A DNA stretch of 64,000 nt from CAYMLL01 sp964390645 (GTDB lineage: Bacteria > Planctomycetota > UBA8108), in contig CAYMLL010000002.1 in NCBI GenBank assembly GCA_964390645.1, forward strand, positions 1 through 64,000, given 5' to 3'. Both the position numbers and the translations under genes were made by a program. Shown one piece after another: positions 43,721-53,140 of the stretch. Each line of letters begins with the position of its first letter. Position 1 is the first letter of the stretch. The notes below the pieces were generated by a model. That model made no database searches, was not told where the DNA came from, and worked only from the letters and a program-made list of their open reading frames with translations.

Positions 43721-45412
43721 ATGAGCGAGATGACGCGTCGGATGTTCCTGGATGGCCTGCTCCCGGTGGTGAGCATCGTGCGAGTGCGTTGTCTCTGTAC
43801 GCTTCCACTCCTGACCGCGCTGTGCCCCGTCAGCTCCGCGCCGGCAGATCAGCAGAACGGGCCGACGGTTCCCCCTGCACCGAAGACGGTGGCGGTCCCG
43901 ATGCGCGACGGAGTCAAGCTCTCGACGATCATCCATCTGCCCGCAGGAAAGGGCCCATGGCCGACGATTCTTCACCGCACGCCCTACGGAAAGAGCCGCG
44001 ACGGTGGGCGCTACGCGACGGCCGGCTACGTTTACGTGTCACAGGACCAGCGAGGCAGAGGTGACTCGGAAGGCGAGTATCGACCTCACGAGGCGGAAAT
44101 CGAAGACGGCTACGACACGGTGGAGTGGGTCGCTTCCCGACCGTGGTGCAACGGCAAGGTCGGGATGACGGGGACCTCGGCGCCCGGCATCGCCGCCAAT
44201 CTGGCGGCGGCATCCGCACCGCCCCACCTCACCGCCGCGTTCGTTCGTGTCGCCCCGCACAGCCTCTTCTACGAGGGGCGCGTCATCGGCGGTGTCTTCA
44301 AGGAAGCCGACACGGGCAACTGGATGCGGCGCCAGGGTGTGAGCGAAGAGGCCATCAACGCGTACAAGAAACGTGTGGTGCTGGATGATCGCTGGGAACG
44401 GACGGATCTGGTGTTCCACCGCAGCAAGATCCGTATTCCCGTGTACAACGCGGGAGGCTGGTACGACCTGTTCTCCTACGGCAGCGTGACGAACTTCCAC
44501 TTTCTCCAGAACCGGGGGCATGCGAATGCTCGCGGCAAGCAACGACTGATGATGGGCCCTGTCGGCCACGGCCGCCTGCGGGGCGATCTGGAGTATCCCG
44601 GCGCTCGCCTGAAGTCGGACGAGGAGCTGCGCTTCTTCGAGCACTGGCTCAAGGAGGCTGACAACGGCCTCGCGGACGAGCCTCCCGTGAGATACTACAT
44701 GATGGCGTCTGCCCGTCGCGGCGCCGCGTCCGCGAAGAACGGCTGGAGGACGGCCGAGACATGGCCCCCCGGGGCGAGCCGCCCGGTCCGCTTCTACTTG
44801 ACGGAGGACCTCGCGCTCCGCCGCGAGAAGCCCGCTGCGAACGGCGGCTCCACCACGTACAGCTTCGACCCGAGGAACCCCGTGCCGACACGGGGCGGAT
44901 TGAACCTGACCCTTCCACTCGGTCCCATGGATCAGAGACCGATCGGCCCGCGGCCGGACTATCTGCGCTTTCAGACCGGACCGCTCTCCCGGGATCTTGT
45001 CGTGGCGGGGAAGATCGACCTGGAGCTGTGGGCGGCGACTGACGGCCCGGACACCGACTTCATGGTCAAGCTGGTCGACGTCTACCCGGACGGGTACGAG
45101 GCCCTCGTGCTCGATACGGCCTTGCGCACGCGGTACCGTTTCGGCAGACGGGCCGCAGACGTGAAGATGATGAGCCCGAACAGGCCGGAGAAGCTGCTGA
45201 TCGACATGTGGCACACGGCGATCACCTTCGAGAAGGGTCATCGCGTGGCTGTCCACATCACGTCGAGCAACAGTCCGCGTTTCGAGGTGAACCCCAACAC
45301 CGGAGAGGCGCCCGGCGAGAGCCGCCTGGCACCGCGTGAGGCCGCCAACACGATCTTCCACAACGCCGCTGGACCGACGGCGCTGGTGATGTCTGTTCTC
45401 GCGGGAGAGTGA
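43721..45412 (+). CDS. Exported CocE/NonD-family hydrolase (S15 X-Pro peptidase-like)
   Basis: A 563-residue hydrolase. The start ATG follows GGGAGATGAC; the N-terminus has a Tat-like TRRMFLDGLLP motif and a long hydrophobic stretch to about residue 40. The catalytic alpha/beta domain contains MRDGVKLSTIIHLPAG, the nucleophile Ser in GMTGTSAPG (usually GxSYxG), Asp in NAGGWYDLF and His in GPVGHGR, followed by a C-terminal jelly-roll domain (LELWAATDGPDTDFMVKLVDVYPDG) typical of cocaine esterase-like proteins. It would hydrolyse acyl esters or amides in the periplasm. The Ala in place of the usual aromatic after Ser is a small oddity. Confidence 0.9.
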   Translation: MSEMTRRMFLDGLLPVVSIVRVRCLCTLPLLTALCPVSSAPADQQNGPTVPPAPKTVAVPMRDGVKLSTIIHLPAGKGPWPTILHRTPYGKSRDGGRYATAGYVYVSQDQRGRGDSEGEYRPHEAEIEDGYDTVEWVASRPWCNGKVGMTGTSAPGIAANLAAASAPPHLTAAFVRVAPHSLFYEGRVIGGVFKEADTGNWMRRQGVSEEAINAYKKRVVLDDRWERTDLVFHRSKIRIPVYNAGGWYDLFSYGSVTNFHFLQNRGHANARGKQRLMMGPVGHGRLRGDLEYPGARLKSDEELRFFEHWLKEADNGLADEPPVRYYMMASARRGAASAKNGWRTAETWPPGASRPVRFYLTEDLALRREKPAANGGSTTYSFDPRNPVPTRGGLNLTLPLGPMDQRPIGPRPDYLRFQTGPLSRDLVVAGKIDLELWAATDGPDTDFMVKLVDVYPDGYEALVLDTALRTRYRFGRRAADVKMMSPNRPEKLLIDMWHTAITFEKGHRVAVHITSSNSPRFEVNPNTGEAPGESRLAPREAANTIFHNAAGPTALVMSVLAGE

Positions 45413-45439
45413 CGATCGAACGCCAGGCGCCGGCAGCGA

Positions 45440-47131
45440 TCAGCGCATGTCGTTGAGGACCTTCAACGCGGCATGCCGGTACGCCGATCCTGGCTTGATC
45501 TCCTCGCCGAGCTCCAGGTAACGCGCGGCGTCGGTCTCGTATTCCGGCCACTCGGGCAGTCCCTTCACGTTCGGATCGCCGGTCCTGGCGAACTGCACCC
45601 AGTACCGGATCATGGCGGCTGCCAGACGAGGATCATCCGACTCCGTCGCCGAGGGGTGAAGGGTGTTGAAGACGTAGTACATCTCGGCGGAGTGGTACGC
45701 GCCCCGCTCCGGGTAGGACGAGTTCTTGCGGGTGAAGACGTACTGATACGCCGGGGAGGAGACTCCTGCCATTCCTCGGAGCATCTGGGTGCCGCCACGC
45801 AAGAACCAGGTATCGGTGATCAACGCGTTGATCGCGCCGGGAATGTCCTCGTCCGAGGATACCGGATAGAGGGTCAGGATGTCCTTCGCGGACGCTCCGA
45901 ATCGCGTCTCCATTCCCTTCCGAAAGGCAGCGACGGTCCTGTACGGATAGGAGCCCAAGAAGATCGTCCCCTCGTCGGAGTTGGTTCCAACCATCAAGGG
46001 GACATCGTGTTGCTTGCCCCTGGCGAACAGGCTCTCCGAGAAGTCCGTCATGAACCAGCCGTCGATGGTCACCACCGGCCGGAGTCCGCTGCTCTTCGCG
46101 ATGAGCTCCTGCGGAGAGACCCCGCGCAACGTCGCGAGCACGTCGTCCGGCTCCGCGCCCAGGAAACGGGTGGCCCACTTCTCGCCCATCCCCTCGGCAC
46201 TGCTGCCCCACCGCGTGGGACGTCTCAAATAGGTATACGTGCCGTCTGTAATTCCGGGACTCTGGGCGACGGCGCGATGAAACAACCCCTTCGCCAGAGG
46301 CGAGACGCACAGGGCGTCGACGCTCGTCGCCCCCGCGGATTCGCCGAAGATGGTCACGTTGCCGGCGTCGCCGCCAAACGCAGCGATGTTCTTCCGCACC
46401 CACTGGAGCGCAGCGATCTGGTCGAGAAGCCCGTAGTTGCCCGAAACGTCGCGAGCCGACTCGGCGGACAGCGCGGGGTGCGCGAAAAATCCCAGCGGAC
46501 CGACGCGATAGTTGATGGTGACGAGGACCACGCCACGTTTCGCGAACTCGCTGCCCTCGTAGGCAGTCTGATCGCTCCACCCGAGGCTGAACCCCCCACC
46601 ATGAATCCACACCATCACGGGCAGCTTCTTGCCGCTGCCCGCCTGGGTCGTCCAGACGTTGAGAAAGAGACAATCCTCGCTCTGTGTGGGAAGGGGATCG
46701 CCCACCAGTCCGGTCAAGCGCGCCGGTTGTGGACAGACGGCACCGAACCGGATGCACTCACGCGTCCCGGTCCACGACGCAACGTCCCGGGGTGGGCGCC
46801 ATCGCAACGCGCCGACCGGCGGAGCGGCGTAGGGGATTCCCCGGAAGGCCTGGAGGCCCACGGTCGCATCCAGCATCTCGCCCGAGATGAGTCCCGAGTG
46901 GATTTTCACCGGCTCGAGAGCCCGGGCAACCGGAAGCTCGGCCAACGAGAATGCCGCGAACATCCCCATCGCAAACACCAGCAGCAGACACCGGGTGAGC
47001 CGGCAGCCGCTTGTCGCTTCTCTCCTCACCCGTCTCCTGCTCGTTCCCGGGGGGAGGCGGGTGCTTCCTCCTTCCGCCAGGACGAGCCGTGGAGGGATGG
47101 AAGTCTGTGAGGTTCCACTCTGCACGGACAT
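45440..47131 (-). CDS. Secreted type B carboxylesterase
   Basis: A 563-residue carboxylesterase/lipase. A signal peptide is visible around residues 45-70 (LTRCLLLVFAMGMFAAFSLA); the first 40 residues are poorly conserved, so translation may start later. Family motifs: FRGIPYAAPPVGALRWRPP, SEDCLFLNVW, HGGGFSLGW oxyanion hole, nucleophile Ser in FGESAGA, Glu in NSDEGTIF and His in AYHSAEMYYVF. It hydrolyses carboxylic esters outside the cytoplasm. It begins only 15 bases after the stop of the PQQ alcohol dehydrogenase gene, so the two are almost certainly co-transcribed: ester to alcohol plus acid, then alcohol oxidation. Confidence 0.92.
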   Translation of the reverse strand: MSVQSGTSQTSIPPRLVLAEGGSTRLPPGTSRRRVRREATSGCRLTRCLLLVFAMGMFAAFSLAELPVARALEPVKIHSGLISGEMLDATVGLQAFRGIPYAAPPVGALRWRPPRDVASWTGTRECIRFGAVCPQPARLTGLVGDPLPTQSEDCLFLNVWTTQAGSGKKLPVMVWIHGGGFSLGWSDQTAYEGSEFAKRGVVLVTINYRVGPLGFFAHPALSAESARDVSGNYGLLDQIAALQWVRKNIAAFGGDAGNVTIFGESAGATSVDALCVSPLAKGLFHRAVAQSPGITDGTYTYLRRPTRWGSSAEGMGEKWATRFLGAEPDDVLATLRGVSPQELIAKSSGLRPVVTIDGWFMTDFSESLFARGKQHDVPLMVGTNSDEGTIFLGSYPYRTVAAFRKGMETRFGASAKDILTLYPVSSDEDIPGAINALITDTWFLRGGTQMLRGMAGVSSPAYQYVFTRKNSSYPERGAYHSAEMYYVFNTLHPSATESDDPRLAAAMIRYWVQFARTGDPNVKGLPEWPEYETDAARYLELGEEIKPGSAYRHAALKVLNDMR

Positions 47132-47146
47132 GATCTCCCCGACTCA

Positions 47147-49228
47147 TCACGGATTCTGCTTCACCAGGGCGTTGCGCTGCGTGATGACGTAGTGCCGGAG
47201 GTCGGCGACGTCCTGCTCGCTGAACCAGCGCTTGAAGGACGGCATGCCGAACTCGAGCATGCTTCCCTTCAGGAGGATTCCCTCGTACTGGTCGAAGACC
47301 TGCTCCTGCGAGAGCCGCAGGTCGGCGATCACCCCGGTGCCAACCGCTCCAAATCCATGGCACGAGCCGCAGTTGCGAGCGAATCTTCGCGCTCCTCGCA
47401 AGAAGGCCGCAGCGTCTCCGTCTGACTCGATGGCCTTGACCCGGATCCTCGGAGGGCGCGTCGAAGCCACGCGGAGCCGCCGCCTGCCGCTCAGCGAAAA
47501 CGTCAGCACGCGCCCCCGAGGCTGCTTGGTGCGCAGTCCGCCGGTCACGGCACCGGCGCCTCCCCAGCCCGCCATGATGGATACGTACTGGACTTCATCG
47601 ACCCGGTACGTCACCGGAGCCGCGATGATGCCGCCGCCGGTATTGACCTCCCAGAGTTTCTCGCCGCTGGCCGCGTGATAGGCGACAAAGCGTCCGTCCG
47701 CTGTGCCCTGAAAGACCAGGTCTCCGGCGGTCGCGAGTGTCCCTCCGTTCCACATCAAGGGATGTTGCACTCGCCATCGAGCCTTCTGGGCCACCGGATC
47801 CCAGGCCAGCAGGAAGCCCGTCGGTCGGGGTACCGGTCCGTCGGGAATAGCCGAAAAATCGACTCCCGTATTCCAGGCGCCCGGACGGTAAACGAAGTCC
47901 TTGTCCTTCGAGTAGAACATCGCGTTGTCCTGCGCCGGAATGTACACCAGACCGGTCTTGCTGCTGTACGACATCGGTTGCCAGTTGTGGGCACCGAGCG
48001 GCCCGGGAGCGACCACGCGGCCCTTCTCCTCGTAACGCATGCCGGGGACCTCGATCGGCCGCCCGGTCTTCTTGTCGACCCCCTTCGCCCAGGTCAGCTT
48101 GACAAACGGTTCGGCGGAGATCAGCTGGCCTGTTTGCCGATCGAGAACGTAGAAGAAGCCGTTCTTCGGCGCCTGCATCAACACCTTGCGACGGCGCCCC
48201 CCGATCGTCAGCTCGGTGAGGATCATGTGCTGCGTCGCGGTATAGTCCCACGCGTCAGCGGGTGTCGTCTGGTAGTGCCATACCAGAGCTCCGGTGTCCG
48301 CCTTCAACGCGACGATCGAGGAGAGGTACAGATGATCACCCTTGCCACCACCCCGCAGGTGTGGGGCCCAGGGCGATCCGTTGCCGACCCCCACGTAGAC
48401 GAGATTGAGCTCCGGATCGTGGACGAGGGAGTCCCAGACCGTACCGCCGCCGCCGATCTTCCACCACTCTCCACTCCACGTCCTGGCGGCCTTCTCCAGC
48501 GCGGGCGACTCGAACGGCCTGGCGGGGTCACCCGGAACGGTGTAGAAGCGCCAGGCGAGCTCTCCCGTCTCCGCGTCGTAGGCCGACACGTAGCCGCGCA
48601 CGCCCAGCTCGGCTCCGCCATTGCCTATGATGATGTTCCCCCTGGCGACGCGAGGCGCACCCGTGATCGTGTAGGGTCGTTTCCGGTCGACCGTCACGAC
48701 CTCCCAGACCGGCTCGCCGGTCTCGCCGTCGAGTGCCACCAGTCGACCGTCCAGCGTGGCCGAGTACACCCGGCCCTTGTAGACCGCCAGGCCTCGATTG
48801 ACGACGTCGCAGCAGGCCTTGGCGCCGTACGCCCCGGGGACCTCGGGATCGTACTTCCACAGCTCCTTGCCGGTCCGCGCGTCGATCGCGTACACGACGC
48901 TCCACGTGCCCGTCGTGTACATCACTCCGTCGACGATCAGCGGTGTGGCTTCCAGACCACGCTTCGTTTTTGTCTGGTACAACCAGGCCAGCTTCAGCCC
49001 CTTCACGTTCCCGGCGTTGATCTCGCTGAGCGGACTGAACCGGGTCTCGCCGAAGTCGCGGCCATGAGACAGCCAGTCGCCAGGACGTGATTCGACGTTT
49101 CGCAGCACCGAATCGTCGATGCTGTTCAGAGCCGAGGTAGCCGCAGCGTCCTGTGCAATGGGTCGAGTCGCTGAATTCAACACACAAAGAAGAGCGATGA
49201 ACCCGGCTAGAACGCATGGTTGCAGCAT
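47147..49228 (-). CDS. Quinohaemoprotein alcohol dehydrogenase (PQQ plus haem c)
   Basis: A 693-residue periplasmic enzyme. Signal peptide: residues 1-25. The eight-bladed PQQ domain has the vicinal disulfide Cys139-Cys140 (AKACCDVVNRG), GGAELGVRGYVSAYDAETGE and WDYTATQHMILTEL, features of true alcohol dehydrogenases. The C-terminal 80 residues are a cytochrome c domain with CGSCH at 620-624 and a probable axial Met661 in EFGMPSF. It would oxidise primary or secondary alcohols and pass electrons internally to haem c. The ATG follows AGAGGATCGAC. It sits between an MBL hydrolase and an esterase gene on the same strand. Confidence 0.93.
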   Translation of the reverse strand: MLQPCVLAGFIALLCVLNSATRPIAQDAAATSALNSIDDSVLRNVESRPGDWLSHGRDFGETRFSPLSEINAGNVKGLKLAWLYQTKTKRGLEATPLIVDGVMYTTGTWSVVYAIDARTGKELWKYDPEVPGAYGAKACCDVVNRGLAVYKGRVYSATLDGRLVALDGETGEPVWEVVTVDRKRPYTITGAPRVARGNIIIGNGGAELGVRGYVSAYDAETGELAWRFYTVPGDPARPFESPALEKAARTWSGEWWKIGGGGTVWDSLVHDPELNLVYVGVGNGSPWAPHLRGGGKGDHLYLSSIVALKADTGALVWHYQTTPADAWDYTATQHMILTELTIGGRRRKVLMQAPKNGFFYVLDRQTGQLISAEPFVKLTWAKGVDKKTGRPIEVPGMRYEEKGRVVAPGPLGAHNWQPMSYSSKTGLVYIPAQDNAMFYSKDKDFVYRPGAWNTGVDFSAIPDGPVPRPTGFLLAWDPVAQKARWRVQHPLMWNGGTLATAGDLVFQGTADGRFVAYHAASGEKLWEVNTGGGIIAAPVTYRVDEVQYVSIMAGWGGAGAVTGGLRTKQPRGRVLTFSLSGRRRLRVASTRPPRIRVKAIESDGDAAAFLRGARRFARNCGSCHGFGAVGTGVIADLRLSQEQVFDQYEGILLKGSMLEFGMPSFKRWFSEQDVADLRHYVITQRNALVKQNP

Positions 49229-49411
49229 GTCGATCCTCTGTTCCAGACGAAAGGTCGGGGCAGGAGTCGGGGCCAGTCTACCGATCGCAGGCAAACGAAG
49301 CACGGGCAAAAGCACCTCTGGGCCCGACCGCCACGAGCCCCGCGATGGAGCCGCCGGCCAGTCCGCTCCGGCACCGCGAGCGCGCGAGTCGGATGGCTGC
49401 AAACGCAGCTG

Positions 49412-50260
49412 TCAGCTCGGGGGCTCGAGGCGATACGCCCCTGCGTCTCTCACCAGAACGCCCGGCGTGTTGAAGTGCATCCCGAACAACCGCACACCCT
49501 CCTCTGCGAGCTCTTCGAACATCCGTCGTCGGGTAGCAACCGCCTGCTCACGATCGTGGTCCGCGGTGCTGCACCAGTCGACGTGGGCGGCCTGGCAAGG
49601 ATGGTGGAGAAAGTCGCCGGTGATCAGGGCACTCTCTCCGGCCGACTCGAGCCACAAACTCGTGTGGCCGATGCTGTGCCCCGGGGTCGGCTCCGCCCGC
49701 AGCTCCCCGGTGAGCTGCTGATCCATCTCGAACAGATCGGCCAGACCGGCGTCGACGACAGGCCGCACCGAGTCGTCGATCACGGTACGGTAGCTCTCCC
49801 TGTCATGCTCGCTCCAGTGCTCCCACTCGACTCGACCGAACAGGTACCGGGCCCCCGGAAACGTCGGCACCCACTCGCCGTCGACGAGCGTCGTGTTCCA
49901 CCCCACGTGGTCGACATGAAGGTGAGTACAGACCACCAGGTCCACCGACTCGGGTGAAATGCCCAGAGCCGCCAGATCGCTGATGTAAGGCCCGGAGCGC
50001 TCGTGCCACAGAGGAACAGCTCGCTGCTTGTCGTTGCCGAGCCCCATGTCGACGAGGATCGTCTGATCCGGAGTCTGCAGAACATAGGTGTGAATGCACA
50101 TCACGAGGTGCCCCACCTCATCTGCATAGTGAGGCCGCAACCATTCGATCGGAAGAACCGCCTCCCGCGTCGCGTCGGGCAGGAGGAACCGCGTACCACC
50201 CGCGGCTTCCAGCTCGACCAGCCGCGTGATTTTCACGTCTCCAACGCGCCAGGAATCCAC
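49412..50260 (-). CDS. Metallo-beta-lactamase-fold hydrolase (lactonase-like)
   Basis: A 282-residue MBL-fold enzyme with the two-metal motif THLHVDHVGW, the third ligand in PTPGHSIGHTS, Asp in ALITGDFLHHP and the late His in GMHFNTPG. An N-terminal VGDVKITRLVELEAAGG strand and TYVLQTPDQTILVDMGLGN are typical of the lactonase/AHL-lactonase-like branch. It lacks a signal peptide. Next to a Baeyer-Villiger monooxygenase on the same strand (92-base gap), a role in opening the lactone product is an attractive inference; quorum-quenching or other ester hydrolysis are alternatives. Confidence 0.88.
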   Translation of the reverse strand: MDSWRVGDVKITRLVELEAAGGTRFLLPDATREAVLPIEWLRPHYADEVGHLVMCIHTYVLQTPDQTILVDMGLGNDKQRAVPLWHERSGPYISDLAALGISPESVDLVVCTHLHVDHVGWNTTLVDGEWVPTFPGARYLFGRVEWEHWSEHDRESYRTVIDDSVRPVVDAGLADLFEMDQQLTGELRAEPTPGHSIGHTSLWLESAGESALITGDFLHHPCQAAHVDWCSTADHDREQAVATRRRMFEELAEEGVRLFGMHFNTPGVLVRDAGAYRLEPPS

Positions 50261-50352
50261 GAACGCTCTCCCTCCTTCCGATCACAAAGACAGAGAAGAC
50301 AGCAGCACGGCGGGCGGCATCCTACCATGCGCCTTCACCGGCACGAGAGAGG

Positions 50353-51990
50353 TCACGACAGGACGAACCCCTCGTAGCCGTTGGCGGCAACCTCGTCGCA
50401 TTTTTCCACGTAGTGCGGGAATCCGGGAAGAGGCATGAAGACCCGGGGCTTCCCGGGAATGTTGGCCCCCAGATACCACGACGTACAGGTCGGGTAGAGG
50501 GTGCGATCAGCAACTGCGTTGACATGCTCGACCCATTCCTTTTCGGCGGCCGCGGTGGCCTCGATACGCCGGTGACCCTGCTCTCTCATGTACTCGATGC
50601 AGTCGGTGATCCATTCGACGTGCTGTTCGATGGCCACGACCATGTTGGTCAACACCGAGGGACTGCCCGGACCGGTGATCGCAAATAGATTCGGAAATCC
50701 CGCGACTGTCAGCCCCAGGTAGTTGAGAGGCCCGGCTGACCATTTCTCGCGCAAGGTCAGACCATCGCGGCCCTGGATGCCGATCTTCAGGAGCGTACCC
50801 GTCATCGCATCGAATCCGGTGGCGAAGATGATGCAGTCCAGATCGTACTCGGTGGTGGTGGTCCGCAAACCGCTCGGGGTAATCTCCTCGATCGGAGACG
50901 AGCCGATGTCTACCAGCAACACGTTGGACCGGTTGAAGGTCTCGAAGTAACCGCTGTCGAGCACCGGTCGCTTGCAGGCGAGGGTGTGCTGCGGACACAG
51001 CAGGTCGGCCACCTGCGGGTCGCTTACCTTCGCACGGATCTTGGCGCGAACGAACTCGGCAGCGGTCTCGTTGGCCTCCTGATTCGACATGAGATCGTTG
51101 AAGCTGCCGAAGAACTGGAATCCGCCTGTTTCCCAGCGTGCCTGGTACTCACGCTCTCGCTCGACCGGGTCCACATCGAGCGCCGACACGTCGTTGCTCG
51201 GAACGTTGGATAGCTGAGCGGATACTTCCAGCCGGTTGCGAGCCCGGAAGCCGGCGTAGTCCGCCTTGATCTCGGCGACCGCCCGGGGATCAACCGGGCG
51301 ATTGCGGGCCGGAATCGCGTACTGCGCCGTACGCTGGAACACGACGAGCCTGGCGGCCTGCTCCGCGATCACGGGAATCGTCTGCACCCCCGACGACGCC
51401 GTACCGATGATGCCCACTCGTCGGTCCACGAGGTCGACACCGTCCCGAGGCCAGCGGCCGGTGTGGTGCATCGGGCCGGCGAAAGTGTCGATACCTTTGA
51501 TGCGAGGGATGCTGGGAGTCGACAGGCAGCCCGTGGCCATGATCAGGAACTGCGCCGACAACTCGACACCGTCGTCGGTGCGCACACGCCAGCGACCGAC
51601 TGACTCGTCGAAGCTCGCCTCATCCACCCGTGTGTCGAAGTCGATGTCGGGACGCAGATCGAAGCGGTCGACCACATGATTGAGGTAAAGAAGGATCTCG
51701 GGCTGGGTCGGATAACGCTCGGGCCACTCCCACTCCTGCTGGAGCTCCTCGCAGAAGCTGTACGAGTATTCCGTCGTGTCGGTGTCGCAGCGGGCGCCTG
51801 GATAGCAGTTCCAGTACCACGTGCCGCCCACATCGGAGGCCATCTCGATCACCCGGACGGACACACCGAGCTCGCGCATACGATACAGCATGTAGATCCC
51901 GGAGATTCCGGCGCCGACGATCACGACGTCGAGCCACCGCTCGGGCTCGCTCACTCGATCAGCAGCGCTCGTTCGCTTTTCTGCGGGCAT
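50353..51990 (-). CDS. Baeyer-Villiger monooxygenase (FAD/NADPH)
   Basis: A 545-residue flavoprotein monooxygenase that inserts an oxygen atom next to a ketone, giving an ester or lactone. The FAD Rossmann motif VIVGAGISG is at residues 23-31; the fingerprint FxGxxxHxxxWP is complete as FAGPMHHTGRWP; the NADPH Rossmann motif is GIIGTASSG; and YDLDCIIFATGFDAMTG is the ATG motif of class B monooxygenases. Length fits cyclohexanone monooxygenase types. The ATG is chosen just before the conserved core; the frame runs further upstream. It is the centre of a six-gene co-directional run. Confidence 0.93.
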   Translation of the reverse strand: MPAEKRTSAADRVSEPERWLDVVIVGAGISGIYMLYRMRELGVSVRVIEMASDVGGTWYWNCYPGARCDTDTTEYSYSFCEELQQEWEWPERYPTQPEILLYLNHVVDRFDLRPDIDFDTRVDEASFDESVGRWRVRTDDGVELSAQFLIMATGCLSTPSIPRIKGIDTFAGPMHHTGRWPRDGVDLVDRRVGIIGTASSGVQTIPVIAEQAARLVVFQRTAQYAIPARNRPVDPRAVAEIKADYAGFRARNRLEVSAQLSNVPSNDVSALDVDPVEREREYQARWETGGFQFFGSFNDLMSNQEANETAAEFVRAKIRAKVSDPQVADLLCPQHTLACKRPVLDSGYFETFNRSNVLLVDIGSSPIEEITPSGLRTTTTEYDLDCIIFATGFDAMTGTLLKIGIQGRDGLTLREKWSAGPLNYLGLTVAGFPNLFAITGPGSPSVLTNMVVAIEQHVEWITDCIEYMREQGHRRIEATAAAEKEWVEHVNAVADRTLYPTCTSWYLGANIPGKPRVFMPLPGFPHYVEKCDEVAANGYEGFVLS

Positions 51991-52139
51991 GTCTCTGCAG
52001 CTCGAGGTCCGGGCCGTTCGTCGGAGCGCGCGGTATCTTCGTGCCCCTCCACGGACCTGCCCTTCGCCTGCGACGGCTCTGCACGACTCCACGATCGGAA
52101 AGCACGAGGTCTGCTGGACGTTTCTTGCGCGCCGACAGC

Positions 52140-53078
52140 CTACTGCTTCGCCGCCAGCTCTTCCGAGTAACCCGGGAAGGAGTTCTTCATGATGGCATGG
52201 TGAAGAAGCGTGTACGCGAGCACCTCGTCGGTGTCGCAATCACACACGAGGGTTTTCACCCAGTAGCCCTCGGTGCGGCGCGACTCACCCAGCGCGACGA
52301 CCTCGCGCCGCAGGCAGTATTCCTGGCCGACGAAGAGCGGACCTCGCAACATGCCGATTTCGAGGTCGGCGAACAGTCCCACGTTCGGTTGCCGCACACG
52401 CCAACCGGCCTGGCCGCCGGAGTATGAACACAGGACGCAGACCATCTCGAGCGGAATGATGGGACGACCCCACGGCGATTCGTCCCCCTCCGCGGTGTGC
52501 CACGGCGAATCTTCCGTGATAACGGCCAGCTTCTCCCTCAGTGTGAACGGATAGAGCGCGCCGAGGTGCTGGTCGAAATCCATCTTGACGCGTTCGACCG
52601 TCGCCCCACGGTCCCCCACCTTCACATCGCGCAGAATCACCAGCTGCTCGACGGGGCGCAATCTCTCGATACGGCCCTCCAGCTCCGTCGTGCCGCGGTC
52701 CAGGCCGACGGAAGCGGTGCCCGAGAGCACCGGCGTGCCGTCGCTCTTCTCCGCCCAGACGCACGCCTGGGTCCCGCTCTGCTGCGGAACGCCGACAAAT
52801 GCCTTCACCTCCTCGCCTTCCACGACCATGTTCTGATAGTGCGCGCTGAGGCAACCGGTCTCCAGCCAGGATGGGCCCCAGAGATGGGTCAGCAGGGGCA
52901 CGAACTGGCTGAAATGCGTCGGACCCTCGATGGGAGCGCCGGAGAAGCCGAGCTTCTCGGCGGTCTCGTCGTCATGAATCGACGCATGACCGCCGTATTC
53001 CTGGGTCGCGAGCATCTGCCTCGGCGCTCGAAGGGGACCGCTCAGCACCAGCTCTGTATCGAAGGGTCGCTCCGGCAT
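52140..53078 (-). CDS. Hot-dog-fold (MaoC-related) protein
   Basis: A 312-residue protein with two hot-dog-like halves. The first contains IHDDETAEKLGFSGAPIEGPTHFSQ, which recalls the substrate loop of MaoC-type dehydratases, and the second contains RQPNVGLFADLEIGMLRGPLFVGQEY and TEGYWVKTLVCDCDTDEVLAYTLL. The strict MaoC D-x(4)-H pair is not cleanly conserved, so it may bind rather than hydrate acyl-CoA. It lies 62 bases after the amidohydrolase gene and 149 before the Baeyer-Villiger gene on the same strand. Function unassigned beyond fold. Confidence 0.7.
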   Translation of the reverse strand: MPERPFDTELVLSGPLRAPRQMLATQEYGGHASIHDDETAEKLGFSGAPIEGPTHFSQFVPLLTHLWGPSWLETGCLSAHYQNMVVEGEEVKAFVGVPQQSGTQACVWAEKSDGTPVLSGTASVGLDRGTTELEGRIERLRPVEQLVILRDVKVGDRGATVERVKMDFDQHLGALYPFTLREKLAVITEDSPWHTAEGDESPWGRPIIPLEMVCVLCSYSGGQAGWRVRQPNVGLFADLEIGMLRGPLFVGQEYCLRREVVALGESRRTEGYWVKTLVCDCDTDEVLAYTLLHHAIMKNSFPGYSEELAAKQ

Positions 53079-53140
53079 GGCTCTCGCTCTCCCACTGAAT
53101 TCTGACGCTTCTGCCTGTCGCTACCGTTGGTGACGATGCT

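Noticed and set aside
39298..49090. Very long antisense open frames (for example 39298-40752 +, 45473-47110 +, 47675-49090 +)
   Set aside because: They lie opposite well-supported genes and are Arg/Gly/His/Val-rich mirror frames caused by high GC; no motifs or ribosome sites.
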